From: Pleomorphomonas sp. JP5
Lineage (GTDB): Bacteria > Pseudomonadota > Alphaproteobacteria > Rhizobiales > Pleomorphomonadaceae
Direction of reading: 5' to 3'
DNA: 64,000 nt
Assembly (NCBI RefSeq): GCF_023721815.1
Contig: NZ_JAMDLI010000006.1
Location: 62,001-126,000, forward strand
Shown here piece after piece: positions 50,619-63,047 of this stretch. Below the pieces are notes generated by a model. It searched no databases. It worked only from the letters and a program-made list of their open reading frames with translations, and had not been told where the DNA came from. Position 1 is the stretch's first letter. Every line of letters starts with the position of its first letter. The position numbers and the translations under genes are program-made.

Positions 50619-51311
50619 GTGCCGCCAACTGCCGCCGCCGGTTATGAGCTGGACCCCAAGCTGCCCATCGGCGCTCAGGTCTACGGCCTTCTGAAGCGGA
50701 TGATCATCGGCCTCGTCTTCAAGCCCAACGAGGCCTTGAGCGAGAAGGAACTGGCCCTGCGCCTCGGCGTCAGCCGCACGCCGGTGCGCGAGGCCTTGAT
50801 CCGCCTTGCCGACGAAACGCTGGTCGACGTCTTCCCCCAGCGCGGCACCGTCGTCTCTCCCATTCGCGTCGCCGAAGTGATGGAGGCGCAGTTCCTGCGC
50901 GAGGCGCTGGAAGCGGCCGTCACCCGCCGCGCCGCCGAACAGCCCCCGGCCGCCCTGATCCGCGACCTCTCCCGCCTGATCGACGACCAGCACCACGCCG
51001 CCAACGCCGGCCGGCCGGAAGACTACATGCCGCTCGACGAGGCCTTCCATCGGGCGATCAGCGAGGGCACCGGCATGCCCCGCTCCTGGCGTCTCATCCA
51101 GAGCGTCAAGGGCCAGATGGACCGCGTCCGCTTCCTGAGCCTGCCCAACAAGGCGCACATGCTGCTGCTCACCGAACAGCACGCCGAAATCTTCAAGGCC
51201 ATCGAAACCCAGGACCCCGACCGCGCCGAAGCCGCCATGCGCCACCACCTCAAGGAAGTCCTGAAGACCATCCACGAACTCGCCGCGGAAATGCCGGCGA
51301 TCTTCGCGTGA
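50619..51311 (+). CDS. GntR family (FCD domain) transcriptional regulator
   Basis: This 230-residue regulator has an N-terminal winged helix (ALSEKELALRLGVSRTPVREALIRL, cited as LGVSRTPVREALIRL, ~residues 48-62) and a C-terminal FCD effector domain (~90-220) with metal-site residues in DEAFHRAI, and EQHAEIFKAIETQD with MRHHLKEV. The GTG start follows GGAG by eight bases. Position at the end of the uronate block suggests it is the uronate-responsive repressor of the TRAP and uxa/uxu operons. Confidence 0.88.
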   Translation: MPPTAAAGYELDPKLPIGAQVYGLLKRMIIGLVFKPNEALSEKELALRLGVSRTPVREALIRLADETLVDVFPQRGTVVSPIRVAEVMEAQFLREALEAAVTRRAAEQPPAALIRDLSRLIDDQHHAANAGRPEDYMPLDEAFHRAISEGTGMPRSWRLIQSVKGQMDRVRFLSLPNKAHMLLLTEQHAEIFKAIETQDPDRAEAAMRHHLKEVLKTIHELAAEMPAIFA

Positions 51312-51329
51312 GGGTTGGAGCGCCGCCGG

Positions 51330-51656
51330 TTACGCGGCGACGGCTTTCCTGAGGTCCAGGCGGAAATGCCCCGGACCGACCTCGTCGAACAGAACCGTGT
51401 CGCCGACGGCAGCGGCGGTGCTCTCGAAGAAGGCTTTCACGAAATCCCGTTCGCGAATGAACTTGCGCGGGCGGCCGTGCTGCGATTTCGGGATCTCGGC
51501 TGTGACCTTCAGGCCCTTGTAGTCAAGGCGGATCGCCCGCGGCGGCTTGGCCGGCACGCCTTCCACCGGCTCGGTCAGGCGCCCGAGAACGGCCGTGATG
51601 TAGATGTGGGAGTTCTTGAGATTTCCCTCGGTCAGCTGGCTCTCGTAGACGGGCAT
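51330..51656 (-). CDS. hypothetical protein with EcoRII-N/B3-like pattern
   Basis: The 108-residue protein has the pattern LTEGNLKNSHIYI, then KGLKVTAEIPKS, FIRERDFVKAFFE and VGDTVLFDEVGPGHFRLDL. That succession resembles the small DNA-binding pseudobarrel (EcoRII N-terminal / plant B3-like) proteins, a judgement by eye. The ATG at 51656 follows AGGAAG by seven bases; earlier starts in the same frame lack one. It is convergent with gntR and downstream of nothing related. Confidence 0.6.
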   Translation of the reverse strand: MPVYESQLTEGNLKNSHIYITAVLGRLTEPVEGVPAKPPRAIRLDYKGLKVTAEIPKSQHGRPRKFIRERDFVKAFFESTAAAVGDTVLFDEVGPGHFRLDLRKAVAA

Positions 51657-51812
51657 GTTTGTCTTCCTGGCTGTCGCCGTTTCCATCCTTCGGCCGCCAG
51701 AACCTGGACAAGCGCGATTACGCTCGAAGCGGCCGAAGCCGCGTAGTATCACATCGCAGCCGGATAACGGGATCGCATCGAAAAATCTCGCCGCCGATCT
51801 GGACAGGGCGGG

Positions 51813-54485
<2,673 letters not shown>

Positions 54486-54497
54486 CGAATGACCTTT

Positions 54498-54947
54498 TCA
54501 GAGATCGAGAAGGGCGCAGGCACGAGGGCTGATATCCTCGCCGGAAAAAGGATTGACGACTTCGAGACGACCGAGGCGGAAACCGTCTCCCATGTCTTCG
54601 GATAGAATATGTGTGCAACCAACAGCTTCTGCGGCAGCGAGCAAATTTGCATCCCAGAAGGACAAACGTCCGGCAGCAGCTTCGGCCAGCGCTCGCAAGG
54701 TCGTCGCGGGTGTCGCCGCAAAGATCGGGAAAGAAGATATCAGGTTTCTCGATTGCTGTGCGGCATCCCAAGAAGACACTTTCAGCTTGTGGGTAGCGAC
54801 GCGATAGAACTCTCCACAGACCTGCAAACCAACGGGCGCCTGCATCGACGCAAGACGATCGAATATACGAGAAGCGCTTTCTCTCTTTTCCTTATATCGA
54901 AAATCGAAAGCGTAGATCAGCGTGGTCGTATCAAGCGTGACGCTCAT
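54498..54947 (-). CDS. PIN domain toxin (VapC family)
   Basis: This 149-residue predicted ribonuclease has the four PIN acidic residues: D6 (TLDTTTLIYAFD), E46 (VCGEFYRV), D99 (LSFWDANLLAAA) and D118 (ILSEDMGDG). Its ATG overlaps the stop of the 148-residue partner gene. Base composition is lower in GC than the flanking metH genes, a sign of acquisition. It lies inside the otherwise contiguous metH reading order. Confidence 0.88.
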   Translation of the reverse strand: MSVTLDTTTLIYAFDFRYKEKRESASRIFDRLASMQAPVGLQVCGEFYRVATHKLKVSSWDAAQQSRNLISSFPIFAATPATTLRALAEAAAGRLSFWDANLLAAAEAVGCTHILSEDMGDGFRLGRLEVVNPFSGEDISPRACALLDL

Positions 54948-55390
54948 CTGCCGTCCTCTGTGTACCAGTCATCACGCTTGCCATACGACGCTCCGTCCGA
55001 CTTGTACCCTGCGTTCCTGAAGTCTCTCAGCGCGGCAAGTGCCGCTATGCGGTTAGCTTCGTCCGGCCACTCAATGGCAGGCACGGCATCGATACCGGCA
55101 ACAGCCACCGCTTCGTCGGCAACAAGCTCAACCGTGGCAACAGCATCGCCTTTGGATTGCTTGAAGAGCTCCTTCCAATAGGCGCGCATCTCCCCAAGAG
55201 GCGCCAGACCGGGCGTGGGCCGACCGGACGATTTATAGGCACTCATCTTGCGCCATGTACCAATCCGCCCATCCACCTTGAGACGCACGACTTCATCGGG
55301 GCGAAGCCGATCCAGCTTGGCAGCCAAGACTTCATCACCATGGATATGCTTGATCCAAAGAGCGAAATCGCGAACTTGAACCTGGGCCAT
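54944..55390 (-). CDS. probable PIN-toxin partner / antitoxin of unrecognised family
   Basis: The 148-residue protein is larger than usual VapB antitoxins. The N-terminal ~85 residues (VQVRDFALWIKHIHGDEVL, VVRLKVDGRIGTWRKM, RPTPGLAPLG) form a compact domain I cannot assign; the C-terminal part carries AIEWPDEANRIAALAALRDF. GGAGGG precedes the ATG by eight bases, and its stop overlaps the PIN toxin start (ATGA). Position and coupling make it the antitoxin candidate. No AbrB, Phd, RHH or HTH motif is seen. Confidence 0.65.
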   Translation of the reverse strand: MAQVQVRDFALWIKHIHGDEVLAAKLDRLRPDEVVRLKVDGRIGTWRKMSAYKSSGRPTPGLAPLGEMRAYWKELFKQSKGDAVATVELVADEAVAVAGIDAVPAIEWPDEANRIAALAALRDFRNAGYKSDGASYGKRDDWYTEDGR

Positions 55391-55457
55391 GGCACAACCC
55401 TCCGCCTTAGGAAACGATACCCACTATATACCCCTTAAATAACCCCACACAACCCCA

Positions 55458-56525
55458 TCAAGCCCCGATCACAGTGGGCTCCAGGCCGGAGAGGCGCATG
55501 CGCGGGTCGATCGTCGGCGGCACGCGCGGCGACACGCCCTCAACCGCCTCGGCGATCGCCTTGATGTGCGGCGGCGTGGTGCCGCAGCAACCGCCGACGA
55601 TGTTGACGAGGCCGGAGGTGGCGAACTCGCCGACCAGACGCGCCATCGCCTCGGGGCTCTCGTCATACTCGCCGAACTCGTTGGGCAGGCCGGCGTTGGG
55701 ATAGGCGCAGATCAGCGTGTCGGACACGCGCGACAGGTCGGCGATGTGGGCGCGCATCTCGCGGGCGCCGAGCGCACAGTTGAGGCCGATGGAGAGGAGG
55801 CCGGCGTGGCGCACCGAATACCAGAAGGCCTCTGCCGTCTGGCCGGACAGCGTGCGCCCCGAGAGGTCGGTGATGGTGCCGGAGACCGAGATCGGCAGCC
55901 GGATGCCGCGCTCCTCGAACACCTCCTCGGTGGCGAACAGCGCCGCCTTGGCGTTCAGCGTGTCGAACACCGTCTCGATCATGATGATGTCGGCGCCGCC
56001 GTCGATCTGGCCGCGCACAGCCTCGGCATAGGCGCGGCGCAGTTCGTCGAAGGTGATGGCCCGGAAGCCGGGATTGTTGACGTCGGGCGAGATCGACGCC
56101 GTGCGGTTGGTCGGCCCCAGCGCCCCGGCCACAAAGCGCGGCTTGTCCGGCGTCTTCTCGGTGTAGACGTCAGCGGCCCGGCGGGCGATGCGGGCGGATT
56201 CGAGGTTCAGCTCGTAGGCCAGTTCCTCCATGCCGTAGTCGGCCTGGGCGACGAAGGTCGAGGAGAAGGTGTTGGTCTCCAGGATGTCGGCGCCGGCTTC
56301 GAGATACTGGCTATGAATGTCGAAGATCACGTCGGGTCGAGTGATCGACAACAGGTCGTTGTTGCCCTTCAGGTCCTTCGGCCAGTCCTTGAAGCGCTCG
56401 CCGCGAAAGTCGGCCTCGGTCAGCTTGAAGCGCTGGATCATGGTGCCCATGGCGCCGTCGATCACCAGAATGCGTTTGGCGGCCAGCTCGCGCAGGCGGC
56501 GTTCGGTCGGAGATATCTCGGTCAT
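55458..56525 (-). CDS. metH: homocysteine S-methyltransferase domain (MetH N-terminal part)
   Basis: This 355-residue protein is the homocysteine-binding module of cobalamin-dependent methionine synthase. Zinc-binding cysteines are in [10 protein letters not shown] and [10 protein letters not shown]. It begins with [15 protein letters not shown] and ends [12 protein letters not shown], exactly where the linker to the pterin domain would continue in fused MetH. GGAG lies eight bases before the ATG. Two freestanding subunits are expected to associate. It follows metF by 22 bp. Confidence 0.95.
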   Translation of the reverse strand: MTEISPTERRLRELAAKRILVIDGAMGTMIQRFKLTEADFRGERFKDWPKDLKGNNDLLSITRPDVIFDIHSQYLEAGADILETNTFSSTFVAQADYGMEELAYELNLESARIARRAADVYTEKTPDKPRFVAGALGPTNRTASISPDVNNPGFRAITFDELRRAYAEAVRGQIDGGADIIMIETVFDTLNAKAALFATEEVFEERGIRLPISVSGTITDLSGRTLSGQTAEAFWYSVRHAGLLSIGLNCALGAREMRAHIADLSRVSDTLICAYPNAGLPNEFGEYDESPEAMARLVGEFATSGLVNIVGGCCGTTPPHIKAIAEAVEGVSPRVPPTIDPRMRLSGLEPTVIGA

Positions 56526-56547
56526 CGGTTTTCTCCTTGGTGATCGG

Positions 56548-57450
56548 TCAGGCGGGAACGGCGACGGCGGGCTCGGTCTTGGCGCGCAATCCCATCATGT
56601 GACAGATCGCGTAAACGAGGTCGGCGCGGTTCATGGTGTAGAAGTGGAAGTTGCGGAAGCCGCGATCGATCAGGTCCATCACCTGCTCGGCGCAGACCGC
56701 AGCGGCCACCAGTTGGCGTGTCGCGGGGTCATTTTCCAGCCCCTCGAAGCGATGGGCGAGCCAGGCAGGCACCGACGCCCCGGCCTTCTTGGCGAAGGCG
56801 GCCGACTGCTCGAAGTTCACCACCGGCACGATGCCCGGCACGATCGGCACGTCGATGCCGGCGGCGCGCACCCGGTCGACGTAGCGCTCGAACTTGTCGT
56901 TGTCGAAGAAGAACTGGCTGATGGCGCGGGTCGCCCCGGCCTCCACCTTGCGCTTGAGGATGGCGATGTCGGTGGCGATGTCGGGGCTCTCGGGATGCTG
57001 CTCGGGATAGGCCGATACGGAGATCTCGAAATCGCCGATCGCCCGGATGCCGGCGATGAGATCGGTGGTCGAGGCGTAGCCCTCGGGGTGAGGCTGGTAG
57101 CGCGTGCCGACGCCGCCGACGGGATCGCCCCGGAGCGCCACGATGTGGCGGACGCCGACGTCGCGATAGCCGCGCACCACGTCGTCGATCTCGGCGCGGC
57201 TGGCGCCGACGCAGGTGAGATGGGCGGCCGGCTTCAGGTTGGTCTCGCGGACGATGCGGGCAACGGTGGCGTGCGTCCGCTCGCGCGTCGAGCCGCCGGC
57301 GCCATAGGTCACCGACACGAAGCGCGGCCCGAGCGGTGCCAGACGGGTGATCGACGCCCACAGCGTCTCTTCCATCTTCTCCGTCTTGGGCGGGAAGAAC
57401 TCGAAGGAGACGCCGAGGTCGAGGGCGCCGAGATTGTGACTGAACCGCAT
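56548..57450 (-). CDS. metF: methylenetetrahydrofolate reductase MetF
   Basis: This 300-residue FAD enzyme supplies 5-methyl-THF for methionine synthase. The chain begins [19 protein letters not shown], continues [13 protein letters not shown] and [10 protein letters not shown], and contains GDPVGG and ISQFFFDND, the family motifs for FAD and substrate. The ATG at 57450 is preferred; the frame upstream overlaps the regulator gene. It is the second gene of the regulator-metF-metH operon. Confidence 0.95.
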   Translation of the reverse strand: MRFSHNLGALDLGVSFEFFPPKTEKMEETLWASITRLAPLGPRFVSVTYGAGGSTRERTHATVARIVRETNLKPAAHLTCVGASRAEIDDVVRGYRDVGVRHIVALRGDPVGGVGTRYQPHPEGYASTTDLIAGIRAIGDFEISVSAYPEQHPESPDIATDIAILKRKVEAGATRAISQFFFDNDKFERYVDRVRAAGIDVPIVPGIVPVVNFEQSAAFAKKAGASVPAWLAHRFEGLENDPATRQLVAAAVCAEQVMDLIDRGFRNFHFYTMNRADLVYAICHMMGLRAKTEPAVAVPA

Positions 57451-57478
57451 GGTGATATTCCCGAAAAGTCGTGTCGTA

Positions 57479-58486
57479 TCAGGCGAAGCGCTGCAAATGG
57501 TCGGCCATCTCGATCCGCCGGTCGGCGGCGAGGAACAATGACACCGTGAGGCCGTCCGCCGTCTCCGGCGGCAGGTCGTGGACTCGGTCGAAGGCAAGGC
57601 CGGCCGCCTCGATCCAGCCGCGCATCTGCTCGTGGCTGAAGCCGAGCCGGCGGTGGGCGTGACCCGAGCGCAGGAACTCGTGGTCATGCGGCGCGAAGTC
57701 GACGATCAACAGCCGCCCGCCGGGGGCCAGCGCCGCCGCCGCCTCGCGCAACGCCCGCGCGGGATCGTCGAGATAGTGCAGCACCTGGTGGATGACCACC
57801 AGGTCGAAACCCGCCCCGACCGACAGCGCCGTCACGTCGCCCTGGCGGACATGGGCGTTGTCGATGCCGGCAGCGGCCAGATTGGCGCGGGCGACGGAGA
57901 GCATGTCGTGGCTCATGTCGATGCCGATGGCGCGGCCGTAGCGGTCGGCGAGCAGCGTCAGCATGCGGCCGGTACCGGTGCCGATATCGAGCATGTTCTG
58001 CACCGGCCGGTCGCCGACGGCGGCGCGGATCGCCGCCTCCACGTCGTGCTCGGCGACATGCAGCGTCCTGAGGCGATCCCAGCTCGCGGCATTCTTGGCG
58101 AAATAGCGCTGGGCCTCGTCGGCATGGGCCGCCTTGATGGCGTCGAGACGGCGACGGTCGGATTCGACGGCCTGATCCGCCGGATCGATGGCGGCGACGA
58201 GCGTGCGCGTCAGTTCGGCGGCCGGTCCCTCATCGACGAGACGGTAGTAGGCCCAGGCGCCTTCCGGCAGCCGCTCGACCAGCCCGGCCTCGGTGAGGAG
58301 CTTGAGGTGGCGCGACACGCGCGGCTGGCTCTGCGCCAGCACCTCGGTGAGGTCCTTCACCGTCGCCTCGCCAAGCGACAACAGCGCCAGAAGGCGCAGC
58401 CGCGTCGGCTCGCCGGCGCTCCTGAGCACCGACACCACATCATCGAAGGAAGCCGCCGGCATTTCGGTCAGACGAACGATAGACAT
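57479..58486 (-). CDS. ArsR-methyltransferase fusion regulator of the methionine cycle (SahR-like)
   Basis: This 335-residue protein has an N-terminal ArsR winged helix (~10-95: LRSAGEPTRLRLLALLS and LAQSQPRVSRHLKLLTEAGLV) fused to a SAM-dependent methyltransferase-like domain (~110-330: LDIGTGTGRMLTLLADR, DFAPHDHEFLR). This architecture is that of regulators that sense SAH or SAM in alphaproteobacteria. The start codon lies within a 22-bp palindrome, so it is likely autoregulated. It is the first gene of the operon with metF and both metH parts. Confidence 0.9.
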   Translation of the reverse strand: MSIVRLTEMPAASFDDVVSVLRSAGEPTRLRLLALLSLGEATVKDLTEVLAQSQPRVSRHLKLLTEAGLVERLPEGAWAYYRLVDEGPAAELTRTLVAAIDPADQAVESDRRRLDAIKAAHADEAQRYFAKNAASWDRLRTLHVAEHDVEAAIRAAVGDRPVQNMLDIGTGTGRMLTLLADRYGRAIGIDMSHDMLSVARANLAAAGIDNAHVRQGDVTALSVGAGFDLVVIHQVLHYLDDPARALREAAAALAPGGRLLIVDFAPHDHEFLRSGHAHRRLGFSHEQMRGWIEAAGLAFDRVHDLPPETADGLTVSLFLAADRRIEMADHLQRFA

Positions 58487-58503
58487 AAAGATATCTTTAT
58501 GTC
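58482..58503. promoter_or_regulatory. 22-bp perfect palindromic operator of the methionine operon
   Basis: The sequence is a perfect palindrome over 22 bp with core ATAAAGATATCTTTAT. It includes the start codon of the ArsR-methyltransferase gene. It is the probable site for that protein, controlling itself, metF and metH. Confidence 0.85.
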
Positions 58504-58986
58504 GAGCGGCCAGACGATGCAAGAGGCATGGTGGGCGGCAACGCTGGAAGATGGCTTTCCGTTCGCCCTCCCCCAGCATGGTCCGGCCTTACAACGCCCC
58601 CCCGCGCCCAGCGGCTTTCATCCGCCAAAGGCCAGCCCCCCACGCCGCCACGCGCCGCGCCACCGGCCAGACGGAATGAACCCTGCATTGCATGCGGGCT
58701 AATGTGAACAACCGTCGATAACCAAGGTAATTCTGTAAAATTTTTGCGCTAAGATTCGATACTTAAGATTGACAACACACATATAGTGCGGCAATTTTGT
58801 AGCAGATAAGGCTTTTGCTCGGGGTTTAGAGGAATCGTGAGCAAGCGTGCCGGATCAGGAGGAAAGGGCGGCGGTTCTATCGCCTTGGCCGGATCGACAG
58901 GTCCGCGCCCCGTGGCGCGTGGCGGACGCGTCCATGGCGAACCGGAACACACGCTCGCCTCAAGAGTGGAAGAGAGGGAGGAAGCG
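58504..58986. other. divergent promoter region of the methionine and sugar operons
   Basis: These 483 bp include the palindrome side of the methionine operon and an AT-rich stretch at 58700-58830 that should hold the sugar ABC promoter. An open frame entering the sugar ATPase from 58837 is judged non-coding, because its first 50 codons have no family similarity and a strong GGGAGG lies before the ATG at 58987. Confidence 0.5.
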
Positions 58987-60555
58987 ATGAATGCGACTGC
59001 GTCGCCACAGGCGGGCGCCGAGACCGGGCTGCCCCTTCTGGAAATGGCAGGCATTTCCAAGACCTTCCCCGGCGTCAAGGCACTGTCGGGCGTCAATCTC
59101 GCCGTCTACCCCGGCGAAGTGCATGCGCTGATGGGTGAGAACGGCGCCGGCAAGTCGACGCTGATGAAGATCCTCTCCGGCGCCTATCGTGCCGATCCCG
59201 GCGGCGAGATCCGCATCGAAGGCCAGCCCGTGCATATCGACGGTCCGCTCAGCGCCAAGACGCTCGGCATCGCCGTCATCTACCAGGAGCTCAGCCTGTC
59301 GCCGAACCTGACGGTGGCCGAGAATATCTACCTCGGTCGCGAGCTGTCATCGGGCGGCCAGGTCGATCGGGCCCGCATGCTGGCCGACTGCCAGGGCGTG
59401 CTCGACCGCCTCGGCGCCACCTTCGGTCCGTCAACCATCGTCTCGACGCTGTCGATCGCCGAGCGGCAGATGGTGGAGATCGCCCGCGCCATCCACGCCA
59501 ATGCCCGCATCCTCGTCATGGACGAGCCGACCACCGCCCTGTCGTCGCGCGAGACGGACAAGCTGTTCGACCTCATCCGTACGCTGCGCGCCGACGGGCT
59601 CGCCATCATCTACATCTCGCACCGCATGGCCGAAGTCTACGAGCTGGCCGACCGCTGCTCGGTGCTGCGCGACGGCAGCTACGTCGGCACGCTGATGCGC
59701 GACGAACTCAAGGCCGAAGCGCTGGTCAAGATGATGGTCGGTCGCGACCTCTCCAAGTTCTACAAGAAGGATCACGACGCCAAGGGCAGCCGCGGCGAGG
59801 TCATCCTCAAGGTTCGCGGCATGAGCGACGGCGGCCGGCGCGTCAACGATTGTTCCTTCGATCTGCATCAGGGGGAAGTGCTGGCGCTGGCCGGCCTTGT
59901 CGGTTCGGGCCGCACCGAGCTTGCCCGCCTGATCTACGGCGCCGACGCGCGGATCGCCGGCAGCGTCGAGCTTGACGGCAAGCCGCTCGACATCGTCAGG
60001 CCGATCCAGGCCGTCAATGCCGGCATCGTCTACCTCACCGAGGATCGCAAGGGACAGGGCCTGTTCCTCGACATGACGGTGCAGGAGAACATCAACCTGC
60101 AGGTCGTCGGGCGCGACGCCGGCAAGGGCGGCCTTCTCGATCTCGGCAAGGCAAAGCAGAGGGCCGTCAACGCCATCAAGGCGCTGTCGATCCGCGTCGC
60201 CGGCCCGATCGTCGAGGTGGGATCGCTGTCGGGCGGCAACCAGCAGAAGGTTCTGCTCTCCCGCCTCCTGGAGACGCGGCCCCGCGTGCTCATTCTCGAC
60301 GAGCCGACACGCGGCGTCGACATCGGCGCCAAGTCCGAGATCTACCGCATCATCGACGACCTCGTGCAGGCAGGCGTCGGCGTGCTGGTCATCTCCTCGG
60401 AGATGCCGGAAGTGGTCGGCATCGCCGATCGCGTGCTGGTGATGCGCGAGGGTCACATCGTCGGCGAGGTCGGCGGCACCACCGGTGTCGAGGTCACGCA
60501 GGAAAACATCATCGCCCTGGCCGCCGGCCTCGCTCAACCGAGCGCCGCCGCCTGA
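58987..60555 (+). CDS. sugar ABC transporter ATP-binding protein (RbsA/MglA type)
   Basis: This 522-residue protein has two nucleotide-binding domains. The first (~18-255) has Walker [10 protein letters not shown], signature [13 protein letters not shown] and DEPTTALS; the second (~265-510) has degenerate Walker [11 protein letters not shown], signature LSGGNQQKV and [14 protein letters not shown]. The degenerate second site is normal for this family. GGGAGG is six bases before the ATG. First of three genes (ATPase, permease, binding protein). Confidence 0.94.
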   Translation: MNATASPQAGAETGLPLLEMAGISKTFPGVKALSGVNLAVYPGEVHALMGENGAGKSTLMKILSGAYRADPGGEIRIEGQPVHIDGPLSAKTLGIAVIYQELSLSPNLTVAENIYLGRELSSGGQVDRARMLADCQGVLDRLGATFGPSTIVSTLSIAERQMVEIARAIHANARILVMDEPTTALSSRETDKLFDLIRTLRADGLAIIYISHRMAEVYELADRCSVLRDGSYVGTLMRDELKAEALVKMMVGRDLSKFYKKDHDAKGSRGEVILKVRGMSDGGRRVNDCSFDLHQGEVLALAGLVGSGRTELARLIYGADARIAGSVELDGKPLDIVRPIQAVNAGIVYLTEDRKGQGLFLDMTVQENINLQVVGRDAGKGGLLDLGKAKQRAVNAIKALSIRVAGPIVEVGSLSGGNQQKVLLSRLLETRPRVLILDEPTRGVDIGAKSEIYRIIDDLVQAGVGVLVISSEMPEVVGIADRVLVMREGHIVGEVGGTTGVEVTQENIIALAAGLAQPSAAA

Positions 60556-60690
60556 CGCCCTGTCCAGGGCAGTTCCGGCAGGGGCAGAGCCCGCCTTTGC
60601 ATCCGGAAAGGCATCTTAAACAAGAAGATGGAGCGTGTTCGGCGAGCCCGGTTGTCGCCCGACAGGTTCCAGCAAGACAAGAGAACCGCC

Positions 60691-61695
60691 ATGTCCCAGG
60701 AAACGTCGGCTGCAACGTTCACCAGCGATAAGGCTGCCGCCAATCGGCAGTTCCTCATCCAGCAGATCATCCGCACGGTCGGCATGCTGCCGATCCTGAT
60801 CCTGCTCGGCATCGCCTTCCAGCTGATGTCCGGCCGGTTCATCTCACCGCAGAACCTCTCCATCGTCATGCAGCAGGCGTCGATCAACACCGTGCTCGCC
60901 TGCGGCATGACGGCGGTGATCCTGACTGGCGGCATCGACCTCTCGGTCGGCTCCATCCTCGCCGCGTCGGCCATGGTGGCGGTGATTGGCTCGCTCATTC
61001 CCGACATGGGCATGATCGGCATTCCGCTGGCGCTGTTCGCCGGCCTGGTGTTCGGCCTCATCAACGGCTCGCTGGTCGCCTTCATCGGTCTGCCGCCGTT
61101 CATCTCGACCCTCGGCTCTCTCACCGCCGTGCGCGGCGTCGCCCGACTGCTCGGCAACGACACCACCGTCTTCAACTCGCACCTGCCCTTCGCCTTCATC
61201 GGCAACGGCTATCTGTTCGGCATCCCCTGGCTGGTGATCATCGCCTTCCTGTCGGTGGTCGTCACCTGGGCCATCCTGCGGCGCACGGTGCTCGGCGTGC
61301 ATATCTACGCCACCGGCGGCAACGAGAGCGCCGCCCGCCTCTCGGGCATCAAGGTCTGGGCCGTCCTGCTGTTCGTCTACGGCTTCTCGGGCCTGATGGC
61401 CGGCCTCGGCGGCGTGATGAGCGCGGCCCGCCTGTTCGCCGCCAACGGCACCCAGCTCGGCCAGTCCTACGAACTCGACGCCATCGCGGCGGTCATCCTC
61501 GGCGGCACGTCGTTCACCGGCGGCGTCGGCTCCATCTGGGGCACGCTGATCGGCGCGCTGATCATCGCCGTGCTGTCCAACGGCCTCGTGCTGATCGGCG
61601 TCTCCGACATCTGGCAGTACATCATCAAGGGCCTCGTCATCATCATCGCCGTGGCGCTCGACCGCCTGCGCAGCAAGGGTGGCGCCAGGACCTGA
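60691..61695 (+). CDS. sugar ABC transporter permease (RbsC type)
   Basis: The 334-residue inner-membrane subunit has about 8-10 helices. Family stretches include MTAVILTGGIDLSVGSILA, LPPFISTLGSLTAVRGVA, GVHIYATGGNESAARLSGI and AVILGGTSFTGGVGSI, as in RbsC/XylH-type permeases. The ATG at 60691 starts just before the family-typical N terminus; the frame extends 21 codons upstream. It lies 135 bp after the ATPase gene. Confidence 0.94.
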   Translation: MSQETSAATFTSDKAAANRQFLIQQIIRTVGMLPILILLGIAFQLMSGRFISPQNLSIVMQQASINTVLACGMTAVILTGGIDLSVGSILAASAMVAVIGSLIPDMGMIGIPLALFAGLVFGLINGSLVAFIGLPPFISTLGSLTAVRGVARLLGNDTTVFNSHLPFAFIGNGYLFGIPWLVIIAFLSVVVTWAILRRTVLGVHIYATGGNESAARLSGIKVWAVLLFVYGFSGLMAGLGGVMSAARLFAANGTQLGQSYELDAIAAVILGGTSFTGGVGSIWGTLIGALIIAVLSNGLVLIGVSDIWQYIIKGLVIIIAVALDRLRSKGGART

Positions 61696-61907
61696 CAACC
61701 GGCGGAACCGTCGTGGACGACACAGCCGCCCACGACACTCCCGGCACGTTCGCCTTCACCAAGTTCCCGAGCGCCACGCAGCCGCCATTCCGGCGGCGAA
61801 CGGAGAAACGCGCTCTCGGAAAAGCCGTCGCGAGGAGGTTTCGCGCCGGATTGCCGCCGCCGCCCCGGCAAAACAAGGGGAGCGGCATCCTCTGGAGGAG
61901 TAAGACC

Positions 61908-62843
61908 ATGTTGCTTCGTTCCGTGCTTTTCGCATCCGTCGCCCTCGCCCTCGTCGGCACGGCCACCGCCAAGGATCTCAACAGGATCGGCATCTCCATC
62001 GGTTCGATGGGCAATCCGTTCTACGTGGCGCTCGCAAACGGCGCGGCCGCGAAGGCCAAGGAGATCAACCCCGATGTCGACGTGATCGCCCTCGGCTACG
62101 ACTACGACCTCAACAAGCAGTTCACCCAGATCGACAACTTCATCGCCGCCGGCGTCGACCTGATCCTGTTCACGCCCGCCGACTCCGAGGCCGTTGCGCC
62201 CGCCATCGCCCGCGCCCAGGCCGCCGGCATCCCGATGGTCGCCGTCGACACCGCCGCCGTCGGCGCCGATGCCACCGTGACCACCGACAACGTCCAGGCC
62301 GGCGAGATCGCCTGCCAGTACATCGTCGACAAGCTGAACGGAAAGGGTGACGTCATCATCCAGAACAGCAACCAGGTGTCGGCCGTCATCGACCGCGTCG
62401 TCGGCTGCAAGAAGGTGTTCGACGCCAACCCCGGCATCAACGTGCTCTCGGACGACCAGAACGCCCTCGGCTCGCGCGACGGCGGCCTCAACGTCATGCA
62501 GGCCATGCTGACCCGCTTCGAGAAGATCGACGCGGTCTTCGCCATCAACGACCCGCAGGTGATCGGCTCGAACCTCGCCGCCAAGCAGGCCGGCCGCGAC
62601 AACATCATCTTCACCTCGGTCGACGGCGCCCCTGACATCGAAGCTGTCCTCAAGGACCCGGACAGCCCGATGGTTCAGGCCTCCGCCAGCCAGGACCCCT
62701 ACGCCATGGCCCAGCTCGCCATGGAAATCGGCGTCGATCTGCTCAACGGCAAGAAGCCCGCGCAGCAGGTGACCCTGCTTCCCTCCAAGCTGGTGACCCG
62801 CGACAACGTCAACGAGTACAAGGGCTGGAACGCGGCCCGCTGA
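61908..62843 (+). CDS. periplasmic sugar-binding protein (ribose/galactose family)
   Basis: This 311-residue protein of the Peripla_BP_4 type has a signal peptide (MLLRSVLFASVALALVGTATA) starting at the ATG after GGAGGAG. The mature chain opens IGISIGSMGNPFYVALANGA, with VDLILFTPADSEA, PMVAVDTAA, INDPQVIGS and TSVDGAPD, typical ribose-type hinge and ligand motifs. The sugar cannot be named. It is last in the operon before a strong terminator. Confidence 0.93.
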   Translation: MLLRSVLFASVALALVGTATAKDLNRIGISIGSMGNPFYVALANGAAAKAKEINPDVDVIALGYDYDLNKQFTQIDNFIAAGVDLILFTPADSEAVAPAIARAQAAGIPMVAVDTAAVGADATVTTDNVQAGEIACQYIVDKLNGKGDVIIQNSNQVSAVIDRVVGCKKVFDANPGINVLSDDQNALGSRDGGLNVMQAMLTRFEKIDAVFAINDPQVIGSNLAAKQAGRDNIIFTSVDGAPDIEAVLKDPDSPMVQASASQDPYAMAQLAMEIGVDLLNGKKPAQQVTLLPSKLVTRDNVNEYKGWNAAR

Positions 62844-62874
62844 GCCCCCTCGGCAAGTCGCAATCCTGACCGGC

Positions 62875-62903
62875 GCCCGGGACTTCACGTCCCGGGCTTT
62901 TTT
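62875..62903 (+). terminator. intrinsic terminator of the sugar ABC operon
   Basis: Arms 62875-62883 and 62889-62897 are perfectly complementary over 9 GC-rich bp around a five-base loop, followed by six T (62898-62903). It lies 32 bp past the binding-protein stop. Confidence 0.95.
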
Positions 62904-63047
62904 CGTTGGAGGACAGATAACCACGAGAGGATGCGTTCTTCGCACGGTTGATCCGGCCGCGCCCTCTGTCCCGGAACAGAGGATAGCTGGCATGAGCAGC
63001 CGCCATCCGTCAGCGAGAGACCGATTCCATCGATCGCCCCGCGCCGC

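Noticed and set aside
58769-58800. TTGACA followed closely by TATAGT upstream of the sugar operon
   Set aside because: The spacing of seven bases is far too short for a sigma70 promoter; no properly spaced pair is convincing.
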